From positions 1 to 13,829 of the forward strand of contig JAEEUY010000050.1 in assembly GCA_016290715.1 (NCBI GenBank): a DNA stretch of 13,829 nt, given 5' to 3'. The position numbers and the translations under genes were made by a program. Origin of the DNA: Bacteroidales bacterium (lineage in GTDB: Bacteria > Bacteroidota > Bacteroidia > Bacteroidales > WCHB1-69). The notes below the pieces were generated by a model. The model did not search any database. It saw nothing but the letters and a program-made list of their open reading frames with translations, and was not told the DNA's origin. This document shows positions 1-5,780 of this stretch, in pieces (the first letter of the stretch is position 1; the number at the start of each line of letters is the position of its first letter).

Positions 1-1
1 C

Positions 2-547
2 AATGTAGTGGAGTTTCTTGAAAAAATAGAAAACGAGGAAATTGACAATATTGACTTCTTGGAACTGCGCGCGTGCGACGAAAGCTGTGCGGGTGGCATT
101 CTCTGTGCCGGCAACCGCTTTTTAATTGCGGAAAGACAAAAAAAACGCGCCAAAGCCCGTCCGAAAATAGTAACGCCCGAAGAGAATAACCTGCTCAACT
201 ATAGAGAGTATCTCAAAGAAAACAACCACCTTTCCGAAGTGCTTCCCCGTTCTATGGACAAATTGGACGATGACATTGCCGTGGCCATGCGGAAAATGAA
301 AAAGGTTTTTGAAATCAACAACGACCTTCCCCAAGTGGATTGCCGTATTTGTGGCTATCAAACGTGCAAAGCCCTCGCTGAAGCTGTCGTCAACAACGAG
401 TCCGACATTAAACAATGTGTGTTTGTTCAGCGTATTCTGGAACAAACAGACAAAATGACGACTGCCGAAGCATTGGCATTAGGGAAGAAAGTATGGGGCG
501 AAAGCAAACTGGACAAGTATTCCATTAAAAATCTCAATCTGGAATAA
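2..547 (+). CDS. [FeFe]-hydrogenase-like iron-sulfur protein, C-terminal part (5' end outside window)
   Basis: The reading frame is open to the left edge, so the gene starts upstream; the GTG at position 8 is an internal valine. About 181 residues are visible. Near the N-terminal side is an ACDESCAGGILCAGNRF stretch, a cysteine/glycine motif resembling the last H-cluster-binding segment of [FeFe]-hydrogenase large subunits. A second motif, CRICGYQTC followed about 17 residues later by another Cys (QCVF), matches the four-cysteine pattern of the small 4Fe-4S domain (FeS, PF04060 type). From family knowledge, proteins with this tail are [FeFe]-hydrogenase-like proteins that may be sensory or redox partners rather than bulk hydrogenases. 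The catalytic part is not in view, so enzymatic activity cannot be judged. The gene ends at TAA 545-547 and is convergent with the minus-strand gene that ends at 1199. Confidence 0.8.
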   Translation, partial: NVVEFLEKIENEEIDNIDFLELRACDESCAGGILCAGNRFLIAERQKKRAKARPKIVTPEENNLLNYREYLKENNHLSEVLPRSMDKLDDDIAVAMRKMKKVFEINNDLPQVDCRICGYQTCKALAEAVVNNESDIKQCVFVQRILEQTDKMTTAEALALGKKVWGESKLDKYSIKNLNLE

Positions 548-550
548 AAT

Positions 551-574
551 TTTTTTCAACAAGGCCATGTTTTG
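551..574 (+). repeat. Left copy of a 24-bp direct repeat bracketing the palindrome array
   Basis: A T-tract followed by CAACAAGGCCATGTTTTG recurs at 1030-1053 as a T-tract followed by CATCAAGGCCATATTTTG, 22 of 24 positions identical and in the same orientation. A more decayed version (AATCAAGGACATAAGTTT) lies at about 4703-4726 after the third palindrome copy. The element therefore seems to be an edge component of the repeat family. It begins 3 nt after the stop codon of the preceding gene. Confidence 0.7.
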
Positions 575-650
575 GCGGCGGCATGGAATCATTGCATCCG
601 CAGCGGACAGTAATAATTATTAATGCAATAGAAAGCCATTTGTTCTTTTG

Positions 651-716
651 CGTGCCAAAGGCACGACATCCTAGTAACCTCATATAAGCGGAACGAAGTG
701 GAGCGCAGTATGAGGT
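651..716 (-). repeat. REP-like palindromic unit A, inverted copy
   Basis: The unit begins with the perfect palindrome CGTGCCAAAGGCACG (651-665). After a 6-nt segment comes TAGTAACCTCA, then a hairpin with 8-bp arms ACCTCATA (677-684) and TATGAGGT (709-716). The reverse complement of 968-1002 has the same order: the palindrome, a short spacer, then TAGTAACCTCA. Unit A is therefore the same element on the opposite strand, but with a different sequence inside its hairpin. Confidence 0.75.
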
Positions 717-723
717 GGCAACG

Positions 724-754
724 ACGCTGGTAACCAGCGTGCAGAATGCACGCT
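724..754. repeat. Overlapping alternative hairpins within the repeat array
   Basis: ACGCTGGT (724-731) and ACCAGCGT (733-740) form a perfect inverted repeat around a single A. The right arm is also part of a second inverted repeat, AGCGTGC (736-742) with GCACGCT (748-754). The two hairpins share bases, so only one can form at a time. A related hairpin, GCGTGC...GCACGC, lies at 847-863. All are non-coding. Confidence 0.65.
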
Positions 755-808
755 ACTTTTTGGGGAGACCGCCATCGCACCGATTCCTTTCCCGAAGAGC
801 ACAGGGTT

Positions 809-933
809 GTAGTGGATGAGCGATATTTCCTGCGTGATGACAGGTAGCGTGCTTTCAGCACGCCCGCACAATCCGCAGCTCACACCTCAGACTGCGGCCT
901 GACGGCCTTGTCTGAGGTTACTACATCCACTAC
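809..933. repeat. 10-bp inverted repeat inside the array, enclosing a GCGTGC hairpin
   Basis: GTAGTGGATG (809-818) is the exact reverse complement of CATCCACTAC (924-933). Between them are the GCGTGC/GCACGC hairpin at 847-863 and tandem unit B. This long-range inverted repeat agrees with the array being built from units in opposite orientations (unit A against units B and C). Confidence 0.5.
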
Positions 934-1002
934 TACTCCACTCCTCAGACTGCGGTCTGACGACCTTGTCTGAGGTTACTAAAATTTCGTGCCTTTGGCA
1001 CG
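867..1002 (+). repeat. REP-like palindromic units B and C, 58-bp tandem pair
   Basis: Unit B has outer arms CCTCAGAC (885-892) and GTCTGAGG (910-917). Unit C repeats them at 943-950 and 968-975, exactly 58 bp later, each followed by TTACT. The inner stem is GGCC-TGAC-GGCC in B and GGTC-TGAC-GACC in C, so pairing is kept by a paired substitution. The lead-in CACAATCCGCAG (867-878) and the trailing palindrome CGTGCCTTTGGCACG (988-1002) delimit the pair. The same lead-in and palindrome surround a single unit at 4611-4690. This is a REP/BIME-like non-coding repeat; no associated transposase gene is in the window. Confidence 0.75.
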
Positions 1003-1029
1003 ATTAGATGATGTGCGTTTTTTTGACGT

Positions 1030-1053
1030 TTTTTTCATCAAGGCCATATTTTG
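1030..1053 (+). repeat. Right copy of the 24-bp direct repeat bracketing the palindrome array
   Basis: This copy differs from 551-574 at two positions. It follows the CGTGCC palindrome of unit C by 27 nt. The two copies are 479 bp apart, start to start, and enclose all palindromes of this intergenic region. Confidence 0.7.
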
Positions 1054-1122
1054 TCGGACAGCCAAAACAAATTGCACGATTTGATTTATGTCCCCATATT
1101 ACAGGCGGCGGCAGATGACAAT

Positions 1123-1155
1123 AAAAAAAAGCACTCCCGAAAAAGTGCTTTTTTT
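1123..1155. terminator. Bidirectional intrinsic terminator
   Basis: GCACT (1131-1135) pairs with AGTGC (1144-1148) across an 8-nt loop. An A-tract (1123-1130) precedes the stem and a T-tract (1149-1155) follows it, so the A/T tracts can extend the stem and supply a U-tail on either strand. It lies 44 nt beyond the stop codon of the minus-strand T9SS gene and probably ends that transcript. It could also stop read-through from the + strand gene ending at 547. Confidence 0.75.
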
Positions 1156-1161
1156 GTGTAA

Positions 1162-1188
1162 TATCGCTGCAAACGAGTTGCAGCGATA
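1162..1188. other. 11-bp perfect hairpin in the 3' untranslated region of the T9SS gene
   Basis: ATCGCTGCAA (1163-1172) pairs perfectly with TTGCAGCGAT (1178-1187), and an outer T-A pair gives 11 bp around an ACGAG loop. Read on the minus strand, it sits between the stop codon (1199-1201) and the terminator at 1155-1123. It has no U-tract of its own, so it is more likely a 3' stabilising structure than a second terminator. Confidence 0.6.
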
Positions 1189-1198
1189 AAGTAGCGTA

Positions 1199-4100
1199 TT
1201 ATCTTACAACATTGAATTTCTTTGTTGTAGTACCATCATTGGTGATAATTTTAACGAAGTACATGCCGTTAGCATAATCAGCAACATTTACCTTAACATT
1301 GGTACCATTGCCATTGATTGTGGCAACCTTTGCACCTGTCAAGCTATAGATTTCAACCATGTTGATTTCAGAAGAAGCAGTCACATTCAAAACGGTATTT
1401 GCTGGGTTTGGATAAATATTAACACCAGTGGCAACGTTTTCAGAAATGCCGGTGGCATCCTCAATGGTAACGTTATCGATTAACATCTGTGCACCGTTTG
1501 TACCATAGTAGTTGAATTTAATCTTCACATTTGATTGTCCTGCTAAAGAAGCAATGTTAACAGCGGCTTGCGTTACCTCGTAATTTCCAAATTCAGGTTG
1601 GTCATTTCTCATATCATAAACTGGAGTGGTAGAGAAAGTATTCCCGCCATCTGTACTAACATAAATCAACAAATTATATTGTTCCTCTGGATCATCATTA
1701 GTAACATACCTATAACTTGCCATGAAATCGAAGGTGAGTCTTAAATCACGACCGCTGTAGTTAGAGAAATCAAACAACGGAGTAATCAAATCTTCATCCT
1801 GGAGATCTTCAGCATAAGTGCAGGAAGCCCAAGTATCACCTGTCATTTCATAAGAAGTCCAAGTTTCTGCATTCGTACTTTCAACAGTCCAGCAAACAGG
1901 AGGGAATGTTCCATCGAAAGTTTCTGTCCAAGAAAGTTGGTTGATAGCGATAGCGCAATCAACAGCTGAACCGGCTAAAGTAACGGTAGCAGAAACTTCA
2001 CCAGAGGTAAGTTCAACCGTACCCGTATGCGTACCTACTGCAGTTGGAGCATATTGTACATAAAGCGTACCTTCAGCGGCTGTTAAAGTAGCTGTTTGTG
2101 CGAAAGTGGCACCATCGAATGAAACTGCGAATGGAGCTGTGGTGGTTGCCGTAATAGGTTCGGTCAATTTAACACTCATAATAGCAACTGTTTCTTCCTT
2201 AGTCGTATTAATTCGAACCCAATCAAAATTGATGTCAGTAGGATTAGCCATGATTTCAGGTTCAGCTGCGGCAATCGTAAAGTTATCAATAATGAGATAG
2301 TTGTCGTAGAAATTCCAAGAATCCCCATCGAAATACCACCCCATTTCTGTTACTTCAACGGCAACATATTTTGTCCCGGCAGGAAGTAATTGAACATATT
2401 GTGCGAAGCCAGTAATATCATAGTCGATTGTAACTTCACTCCAAGTGAATGAATCCTCATCCATATCAGTAGAAGAATAACCCACACGGAAAACATCTTC
2501 GCAATCGTAAGTTGCAGCAGGAAGAAGCGTTATATAATCGAAAGAGAGTTTCATTTCCTCTTCGTTCGGTTCAATCAAAGGAGTAATCAGCATAGCCCCT
2601 TCTTCTCCGAATGCCAATACATAGTCATCACTTCCTTCTTCCATTGTTCCCGTAAAGAAACTCTCTTCATCAATGTATGTCCAGCAAAGAGGAATTTCTT
2701 CACCAAATTCTTCTGTATAGGTAAGTTCTCCTATTGTACCCGTACAATCGTACCCAGTACCTTTTACAAACACTTCATTAGAAAGTTCACCAGAGGTAAG
2801 TGTAATTGTTGCAGAGAAGTCACCTTCGGCAACAGGAGCGAATTTAACATATAAATTGCCGCCTTCTACCGCCAAAGAAGCAGTAACATCGTATATTGAA
2901 TCATCCACAGAAATTGCAAATGGAGCAGTTACACCGGCTGCAATGTTATTTTCAAGCATAACTCCCACTACATTCACTAATTCTGTTTTTTCATCGCCCA
3001 AATAAACAACACCAAAATCAATAGTATCCACATTTACACGGATTCCAGAAGTTGCTTCATTAACAGCGAAATCATCTACATATAAATAATATTGCCAATC
3101 TGCCGTATAATAAACAGCTGCATATTTGGCATTCGCAGGGATAGTCATGTAATAAGGATTGAACTCCGTAGAAGCAGTATATTCTTCGCTCCAAGTGAAA
3201 GCATCCACATCATTGGTTGTGGTAGAGTATCCTATGCGGAAAGTTTCCGTGCCGTATGAAGCATAAGCTTTAGCGATAAATGAAACTTCCATATCGGCTG
3301 TCCCGTCATAAACGAGTTCAGGAGAAATCATATATTGACCAGCAGAATCTGTTCTGCTATATGAGCTAAAACGGATAACATAATTGTCGCCACTCTCATT
3401 ATAATTAATAATCGTGTTTACATCCGGATCCTCGTCAGCATAAACAAAAGTGTAGCACATTGGAAGTTCTCCCTCATAATTGTCAAAGGTTTCGGTGAAA
3501 GGAACGGTTCCGTTCGTAGAACAATCGATAGCCGTACCTGTTAAGGTGATGGTATAGTCTTCAGCGCCATCGCTTGCCAAAACCACCGTACCATTATCCG
3601 TTCCTTCAGCAGTTGGAGAAAAACGAACATATAATGTTCCACCTGCAGCAGGGATTGTGGCTGTAGAAGCATAAGTTGTATTATCGGCAGACACTTCGTA
3701 TGGAGCAGTCGTCGTCGCAGTAATATTATTCGTAATATTGTAAGAAGTAACAGCAACTTGTTTCACATTGCTATTTCCCAACAAAACAGTGCCAAAATCC
3801 AAAGTGGCAGGATTGGCTACAATCGTAGGATCTGTAGGTTGTTCAAAAATTTCCACATCGTCTATATTGATATAGAACGCATCTGTACAGTCGAAATGGC
3901 GGAAAGCGATGTAAACGGTTTGTCCAGTATAACTTGACAAGTCAACCGTTTTCTGTTTCCATGCACCTTGAACACGTTGACCGCCGTTGGCGTCCAAATC
4001 TTCCTCATAGAGAAGTGTAAAGTTTGCCGGATCAGTCCCCGTGGTAGAGATGTACACTCCATAGTGTTCAGTAGGATAACTGGCATCTTGAGCGCAAACC

Positions 4101-4387
4101 CAAAACGTCAACGTAGAGTTGGAAGTCAGGTTTGTGGCAGGAGTAATCAACCAGTTGTCTGGAGTAAGAGCGCCGGCATTATTGTCGTAAGACTGGGAAG
4201 TGGCACAATCTGTACTAGCATCATGCCCAGGCATTGCCATACAACTCCACCCATATCCATCCCCATCGGCATCAATAGTAGTCCACGTTTCCGGGATGCC
4301 GTTTTCAAAATCTTCACTCAGAAGACTCTGCGCTTGCATTGCCACCATAGCAAACAGCGCAAACATCAATGTAAATAACTTTTTCAT
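1199..4387 (-). CDS. T9SS-exported multidomain adhesin-like protein (1062 aa)
   Basis: The start is MKKLFTLMFALFAMVAMQAQ, a typical signal peptide with probable cleavage near residue 20. Four jelly-roll/choice-of-anchor J (cleaved adhesin-like) modules lie at about 21-182, 294-445, 553-706 and 817-977; three share a C-W/Y-T motif near their start. They alternate with three Ig-like modules at about 185-289, 448-548 and 708-811, each with an I/V-D/N-F strand, a TTTAPF/Y-type turn, an LYV.FAP-type strand and a final G-x-DC. Residues 985-1062 form a T9SS type A sorting domain (IYPNPANTVLNV, then NGMYFVKI, ending KKFNVVR). By family knowledge it is exported by T9SS, loses its C-terminal domain and becomes surface-anchored or released. 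Ligand binding is inferred; no peptidase or glycosidase motif is visible. Its mRNA ends in two hairpins, and REP-like repeats lie on both sides of the gene. Confidence 0.92.
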   Translation of the reverse strand: MKKLFTLMFALFAMVAMQAQSLLSEDFENGIPETWTTIDADGDGYGWSCMAMPGHDASTDCATSQSYDNNAGALTPDNWLITPATNLTSNSTLTFWVCAQDASYPTEHYGVYISTTGTDPANFTLLYEEDLDANGGQRVQGAWKQKTVDLSSYTGQTVYIAFRHFDCTDAFYINIDDVEIFEQPTDPTIVANPATLDFGTVLLGNSNVKQVAVTSYNITNNITATTTAPYEVSADNTTYASTATIPAAGGTLYVRFSPTAEGTDNGTVVLASDGAEDYTITLTGTAIDCSTNGTVPFTETFDNYEGELPMCYTFVYADEDPDVNTIINYNESGDNYVIRFSSYSRTDSAGQYMISPELVYDGTADMEVSFIAKAYASYGTETFRIGYSTTTNDVDAFTWSEEYTASTEFNPYYMTIPANAKYAAVYYTADWQYYLYVDDFAVNEATSGIRVNVDTIDFGVVYLGDEKTELVNVVGVMLENNIAAGVTAPFAISVDDSIYDVTASLAVEGGNLYVKFAPVAEGDFSATITLTSGELSNEVFVKGTGYDCTGTIGELTYTEEFGEEIPLCWTYIDEESFFTGTMEEGSDDYVLAFGEEGAMLITPLIEPNEEEMKLSFDYITLLPAATYDCEDVFRVGYSSTDMDEDSFTWSEVTIDYDITGFAQYVQLLPAGTKYVAVEVTEMGWYFDGDSWNFYDNYLIIDNFTIAAAEPEIMANPTDINFDWVRINTTKEETVAIMSVKLTEPITATTTAPFAVSFDGATFAQTATLTAAEGTLYVQYAPTAVGTHTGTVELTSGEVSATVTLAGSAVDCAIAINQLSWTETFDGTFPPVCWTVESTNAETWTSYEMTGDTWASCTYAEDLQDEDLITPLFDFSNYSGRDLRLTFDFMASYRYVTNDDPEEQYNLLIYVSTDGGNTFSTTPVYDMRNDQPEFGNYEVTQAAVNIASLAGQSNVKIKFNYYGTNGAQMLIDNVTIEDATGISENVATGVNIYPNPANTVLNVTASSEINMVEIYSLTGAKVATINGNGTNVKVNVADYANGMYFVKIITNDGTTTKKFNVVR

Positions 4388-4482
4388 AATAAAAAAATTG
4401 GTTAATAAATAATTGGTTATAAGTGATTTATATTTCTAATAATTATTTTTTGTAAAAAAAATACACTAATACATTTCATTGG

Positions 4483-4490
4483 CAAAAATA
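4483..4490 (-). promoter_or_regulatory. Possible -7 element for the T9SS gene
   Basis: On the minus strand these bases read TATTTTTG, matching the Bacteroidota TAnnTTTG consensus. They lie about 96 nt before the start codon. I see no TTTG at the expected -33 spacing, so this is only a candidate. The leader between it and the ATG is very AT-rich and has no Shine-Dalgarno sequence. Confidence 0.25.
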
Positions 4491-4610
4491 GCAATTTTAT
4501 TTCATATTTATCCCACTTTTTACAAAAAAATATGTTAAAATATAAATATGCTATCTGCCAAGGAATATTTGACAATAAGTCTAACCAAAGTCGTTTCAAC
4601 CATCAGCACA

Positions 4611-4726
4611 CACAATCCGCAGTTTCACACCCAGCCTGCAGCCTGACAGCCTTGTCTGAGGTTACTGGAATTTCGTACCTTTGGCACGATGCATGAGGCG
4701 CTTTTTTTAATCAAGGACATAAGTTT
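4611..4726 (+). repeat. REP-like palindromic unit D (single, partly decayed copy)
   Basis: The order is CACAATCCGCAG (4611-4622), CACACC, a hairpin region with inner arms AGCC-TGAC-AGCC, GTCTGAGGTTACT (4654-4666), the palindrome CGTACCTTTGGCACG (4674-4688, one mismatch), and a T-tract with AATCAAGGACAT. This is the array at 867-1053 with only one stem-loop instead of two. Its right arm is conserved exactly, while the left arm has lost a base and carries a substitution, so the outer stem is weakened. It lies between the divergent T9SS gene and guaD. Confidence 0.75.
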
Positions 4727-4805
4727 AGCAACAGAAGGTAATGATGATTTATAAGGGACGATTTTTCATTTGCAAAATTAACGGTAATCATTCCAATTAA
4801 ATTTG

Positions 4806-4813
4806 TAATTTTG
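4806..4813 (+). promoter_or_regulatory. Candidate -7 element for guaD
   Basis: TAATTTTG fits TAnnTTTG and lies 22 nt before the ATG at 4836, which predicts a short leader of about 15 nt. The upstream region is AT-rich, but there is no TTTG at the usual 19-21 nt spacing; the nearest is at 4769-4772, too far away. Confidence 0.45.
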
Positions 4814-4835
4814 CAAGTCAAAAAAAAATAGGAAT

Positions 4836-5306
4836 ATGTATCAGAAAGAATTCATGTTGGAAGCAATTGCTCTATCAAAATTATGTTTAAAGAGCGGCAA
4901 GGGCGGTCCCTTTGGGGCAGTAGTGGTAAAAGACGGGAAAATTGTCGGACGTGGGAGCAACCACGTTACCATCAACAACGACCCAACAGCACATGCCGAA
5001 GTAATGGCTATCCGCGATGCTTGCAAGAATCTAAATACCTTTCAATTAACAGGTTGCGAAATATATACGAGTTGTGAACCCTGTCCAATGTGTTTGGGCG
5101 CTATTTATTGGGCACGCCCCGACAGAATCTATTACGCCGCGAACAAAGACGATGCCGCCGATGCCGGCTTCGACGACTCCTTCATATACGAAGAAATTGC
5201 GCTCCCCCATCTCGAGCGAAAAATACCTGCCATTCAAGAAGACAGGGAGCCTGCCACAGAAACTTTCAAACTTTGGAAAGAGAATACCCAGAAGATCGAG
5301 TATTAG
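4836..5306 (+). CDS. guaD: Guanine deaminase
   Basis: Hydrolyses guanine to xanthine and ammonia in cytosolic purine salvage. The 156-residue protein belongs to the zinc-dependent cytidine/nucleotide deaminase fold. His53-Ala-Glu55 (HAEV) gives one zinc ligand and the proton shuttle, and Cys83 and Cys86 (PCPMC) give the other two ligands. The segments GGPFGAVVVKDG, NDPTAHAEV, TSCEPCPMCLGAIYWARP and DAGFDDSFIYEEI, and the C-terminal EY, match the short bacterial guanine deaminase of the Bacillus GuaD type, which has the same length. In that family the C-terminal tyrosine contributes to a domain-swapped active site. tRNA adenosine deaminase (TadA) shares the core, but the FDDSF segment and the tail favour guanine. 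The start at 4836 is supported by family length and the -7 element just upstream. The gene appears to be monocistronic. Confidence 0.9.
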   Translation: MYQKEFMLEAIALSKLCLKSGKGGPFGAVVVKDGKIVGRGSNHVTINNDPTAHAEVMAIRDACKNLNTFQLTGCEIYTSCEPCPMCLGAIYWARPDRIYYAANKDDAADAGFDDSFIYEEIALPHLERKIPAIQEDREPATETFKLWKENTQKIEY

Positions 5307-5337
5307 AGAGGAAAGGATGAAGGGAGAAAGAGATTAG

Positions 5338-5361
5338 GAGGAAGTGAGGAAGTGAGGAAGT
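5338..5361 (+). repeat. Three perfect tandem copies of an octamer
   Basis: GAGGAAGT occurs three times in a row at 5338-5345, 5346-5353 and 5354-5361, in a purine-rich stretch that starts just after the guaD stop codon. The remainder of 5307-5593 is AT-rich and shows no gene; it leads into the tRNA promoter. Confidence 0.8.
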
Positions 5362-5572
5362 GTGTTTAGGACGTGGTAATCATTTTTCAAAAAAACAAAT
5401 TATTCCTTTTTTTCTCCGAAAAAAGAAAAACGGCATCGTTAAAATGCTTGAGTTTCAACCATAAAATCAAAGATTAATTTCTCTCTGAACAAAATTATAT
5501 TATTGGTAAACAAATAATTAGATTATACAAAAAAAATGTATCGCATTTAGTACGCACAAATAAAAAAAATTG

Positions 5573-5580
5573 TATTTTTG
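5573..5580 (+). promoter_or_regulatory. Candidate -7 element for tRNA-Gln
   Basis: TATTTTTG matches TAnnTTTG and ends 13 nt before the mature tRNA 5' end at 5594, so transcription would start about 6-8 nt ahead of the tRNA. No clear -33 TTTG is present at standard spacing. Confidence 0.5.
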
Positions 5581-5593
5581 CGGTCTCAAAGAT

Positions 5594-5664
5594 TGTCCAA
5601 TGGTGTAACGGTAGCACTACAGTTTTTGGTACTGTCTGTCTAGGTTCGAATCCTGGTTGGACAA
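5594..5664 (+). tRNA. tRNA-Gln(UUG)
   Basis: A full cloverleaf folds by eye. The acceptor TGTCCAA pairs with TTGGACA, with the U1-A72 first pair typical of tRNA-Gln. The D arm is GTGT/GCAC and contains AACGGTA. The anticodon arm ACAGT/ACTGT encloses TTTTGGT, giving anticodon TTG. The variable loop has four bases. The T arm CTAGG/CCTGG encloses TTCGAAT. The discriminator is A5664, and the next bases are CAA, so the CCA end is not encoded and must be added after transcription. Confidence 0.95.
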
Positions 5665-5665
5665 C

Positions 5666-5700
5666 AAACTCTCACTAACTTGACTTGGTGGGAGTTTTTT
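5666..5700 (+). terminator. Intrinsic terminator after tRNA-Gln
   Basis: AAACTCTCAC (5666-5675) pairs with GTGGGAGTTT (5688-5697) with one G-T wobble. Three further inner pairs give a stem of about 13 bp around CTTGAC. The T-run at 5695-5700 ends it. It directly follows the tRNA. Confidence 0.75.
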
Positions 5701-5716
5701 GTAGGGTTGAAAGATG

Positions 5717-5738
5717 CGGGGTACAATCCCCGTTTTTT
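5717..5738 (+). terminator. Second terminator-like hairpin, in the nusA leader
   Basis: CGGGG (5717-5721) pairs with CCCCG (5728-5732) around TACAAT and is followed by six T (5733-5738). It lies 42 nt before the nusA start codon. It may simply back up the tRNA terminator, or it may be an attenuator controlling nusA-infB. I found no convincing TAnnTTTG element between it and nusA. Confidence 0.6.
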
Positions 5739-5780
5739 ATTGTAAATTAGAAAATTAATATTAAAATTAAACATAAAAAA

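Noticed and set aside
589..861. Open minus-strand frame of 90 codons in the repeat array
   Set aside because: It runs through palindromes and hairpins of the REP-like array, has arginine/serine-rich composition with no recognisable domain, and is best explained as a chance frame in repeat DNA.
548..1198. Possible CRISPR array
   Set aside because: The repeats are palindromic units in both orientations with irregular spacing and no set of uniform unique spacers; no cas gene is nearby.
3968..4378. Plus-strand open frame (136 codons) opposite the T9SS gene start
   Set aside because: It covers the signal peptide and first adhesin module of a well-supported minus-strand gene and has no identifiable domain.
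5400..5435. T-rich/A-rich inverted repeat (TTTTTTC-TCC-GAAAAAA)
   Set aside because: The stem is nearly all A-T with a 3-nt loop; in this AT-rich gap it is easily a chance occurrence and lacks a stable GC core for a terminator.
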